NCBI GenBank assembly: GCA_030054035.1
Contig: JASGCS010000003.1
Coordinates: forward strand, 96,292-160,291
From: Candidatus Methylacidiphilales bacterium
GTDB lineage: Bacteria; Pseudomonadota; Gammaproteobacteria; JASGCS01
DNA: 64,000 bases
Reading direction: 5' to 3'
A model generated the notes under the pieces. It searched no databases. It saw nothing but the letters and a program-made list of their open reading frames with translations, and was not told where the DNA came from. Positions 62,654 to 64,000 of the stretch are shown one piece after another. Position 1 is the first letter of the stretch. Each line of letters begins with the position of its first letter. The position numbers were made by a program, and so were the translations under genes.

Positions 62654-63550
62654 TGTACCACACTTTATTTACCAAGCCACATATATTTCGGTTGTGCTCT
62701 CGGCCATGCCACCAACAATCAATGTGGTTCAGGTGCAATCGGTGCAGTAGTTAGTGAAGCAGTCGGCGATGCGATCAAGAATGATTTAGAGAATAGACTT
62801 ATCCAATGGGGTAAAGACACCATCACCAACTCCAACTCCATTACTGAAGAACAAATATACAACCAACTCACAGCATTTCAAAATGAAGGAGTCAATGTCG
62901 CAGCACTAGTAGGCGGACTAACCGTAGCCCTCAGCGGAGGAGACTTCAACACCGCAGCCATGACTGGCAGAAATGCAGCAGAGAACAATGCAGAATACCT
63001 TAGTGATAAGGAAAGGGAAGGATTAATAACTTCAGTATGGAGTGCGCTTGTTGATTTTATTAAACAAAAGCCAGCCCAAGAAAGATACGCAGAAGGCGTG
63101 GCTGAAGCTAATGAGAAGATGATTAATGTTCAGAGGGATAGTATAAATGCTCTCAATAAACCTGTTCTACCAGATCAAGGTAGGTTTTATCTCCATATTG
63201 AAAAAAAAGAATCTGATTTAACTAATAAGCTAGAATTGAGAAGTACTATTCATGCAATTTTAAAATTTGTTGGTATAATAAATACTTATACAGATTTTAA
63301 AGGCGCTAATGACCTCCAAGATCTAATGTTGATAATAGCCAAAGATAATTTTTTAGGTAAAGCATTTGAATATTACAATGCCAAAGATACAGGTTATTAT
63401 AAAACTATAGTATTATTTTATTACGATAAAGGAATATTAAAAAATTCTAAAGAATATAAAGAGATTAAAGCGAATATAAAACTAGAAGGCATTGAGTATA
63501 ACAGACAGCTGCTTGAACGACTTAAAAACTACTATACAGTCAATCGATAA
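62654..63550 (+). pseudogene. 5'-truncated cdiA remnant with CT cassette 2
   Basis: The frame is open from 62654 (after a TAA at 62651) but has no start codon until ATG 62960. Upstream codons give a typical pretoxin region: GCALGHATNNQCGSGAIGAV, VVSEAVGDAIKND, AALVGGLTVALSGGDFNTAA, then MTGRNAAENN. The CT part (from 62990) is about 185 residues: FIKQKPAQERYAEGVAEANE, IINTYTDFKGANDLQDLM and FLGKAFEYYNAKDTGYYKTI. The base composition of the pretoxin part is less AT-rich than the CT, as in cassette exchange. Either a pseudogene or an orphan CT read from 62960. Followed after 41 bases by another membrane protein. Confidence 0.7.
62948..62990 (+). repeat. 43-base direct repeat, copy 2 (pretoxin xENN junction)
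   Basis: Exact copy of 61092-61134. Here it is embedded in frame in a longer cdiA pretoxin remnant, so this is the ancestral context. Confidence 0.95.
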
Positions 63551-63591
63551 TGAAATTTGATATTGAATTTATTTTAATGCCCGCTCAATAA

Positions 63592-64000
63592 ATGTTTAAC
63601 AAATCGCTTTATTATGATGCGTCATTAGTAATTGTAAATATATTAGATGTGCTATTAGGATTTGTAATAGCATTAACAATAGTAGTATCATTTTTCTTGG
63701 CTTTATCAAAAAGTTTGGTTGTCGTAAATTATAGTATATATAACTCAGTTAGTCCATTAAAACATGGAACAGTACTGTTTTGGAATATTAAAATATTTCT
63801 CACAAGATTATTTTTATTATTCATGTTTATTTTTGATTGCACTATAAATCATAGAAGTAAAAGCACATTAATACGAAGCGACAGTACTATTGTAGGATCA
63901 CGATTATATTTAAAATTAATTGGTCTAGATTTATTATTGTTTTTTAATATAACGTTGATTTGTATTTTATTTTTTATATTGTACCTGTTTATTTACATTT
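63592..64000 (+). CDS. membrane protein, candidate partner of cassette 2 (3' partial)
   Basis: Open from ATG 63592 to the window end (136 codons visible). Starts MFNKSLYYDASLVIVNILDV, with hydrophobic segments VLLGFVIALTIVVSFFLALS, LFLLFMFIFD and LLLFFNITLICILFFILYLF. The layout resembles the protein at 61659: an N-terminal helix, a polar stretch of about 30 residues, an FW-started helix, then a basic segment rich in Arg and Ser. No family recognised. Position after a CT-like cassette again suggests a partner or immunity protein. The end is not in the window. Confidence 0.5.
   Translation, partial: MFNKSLYYDASLVIVNILDVLLGFVIALTIVVSFFLALSKSLVVVNYSIYNSVSPLKHGTVLFWNIKIFLTRLFLLFMFIFDCTINHRSKSTLIRSDSTIVGSRLYLKLIGLDLLLFFNITLICILFFILYLFIYI

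Overview
The window is AT-rich chromosomal DNA of a proteobacterium, most likely a gammaproteobacterium. Markers are a divergent rpsU-yqeY / tsaD block, a CheA-CheW-REC hybrid of the ChpA/PilL type, a complete potABCD importer, single-subunit quinol NO reductase with NirK-cytochrome c, and CdiA-type contact-inhibition remnants. Genes are densely packed, with many ATGA or few-base overlaps. I found no rRNA, tRNA, CRISPR array or insertion sequence. No gene-free stretch exceeds about 210 bases, apart from a 300-base cdiA remnant. No marker fixes the family or genus.

Layout. 1-2377 is a 5'-truncated chemotaxis/twitching-type hybrid kinase. 2374-8720 (minus) is a compact S-adenosylmethionine-cycle operon: TAT-exported amine oxidase, metK, apaH, ahcY, metF, rsmE. 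8788-10743 holds hsp20 and a PaaY-type gamma-carbonic-anhydrase-like gene back to back over a candidate divergent heat-shock promoter, followed by a MutY-like glycosylase without a normal start codon. 10789-12027 is a dicarboxylate/glutamate symporter.

12051-24500 is an accessory island. It has a Type II restriction-modification operon led by a LexA/CI-like S24 repressor. Divergent from that is a three-gene set: a possible PD-(D/E)XK protein, a DUF488 protein with an extra N-terminal domain, and an unknown partner. A PLD-SF2 helicase, a pentapeptide-repeat membrane protein and hipBA follow. A direct repeat of about 408 bases has copied the junction between hipA and the pentapeptide gene.

25506-30541 is a nitrite-to-N2O module: norB, nirK with a C-terminal cytochrome c, nirV and a SCO-like copper chaperone. 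The norB/nirK junction carries a perfect 105-base inverted repeat that inserts 35 codons into the NirK leader. 30580-43874 is mostly core and miscellaneous genes: TM2 protein, a second PotD, penicillin acylase, RNA helicase, metallo-beta-lactamase-fold protein, MFS, hemE, gltD, yqeY, rpsU, tsaD.

46812-57589 is a polyamine block. PotABCD imports the substrate. A PuuA-like glutamine synthetase and a class I amidotransferase may run a gamma-glutamyl route. A class III aminotransferase and alanine dehydrogenase could form a pyruvate/alanine cycle, with a LuxR-type regulator alongside.

58510-61010 has an MFS carrier, a nitrilase-family enzyme and a DUF1330 protein. 61092-64000 holds two orphan CdiA-CT-like cassettes. 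Each begins at the same 43-base pretoxin (xENN) repeat, and each is followed by a polytopic membrane protein. This pair is the best candidate for an undescribed toxin/immunity arrangement.
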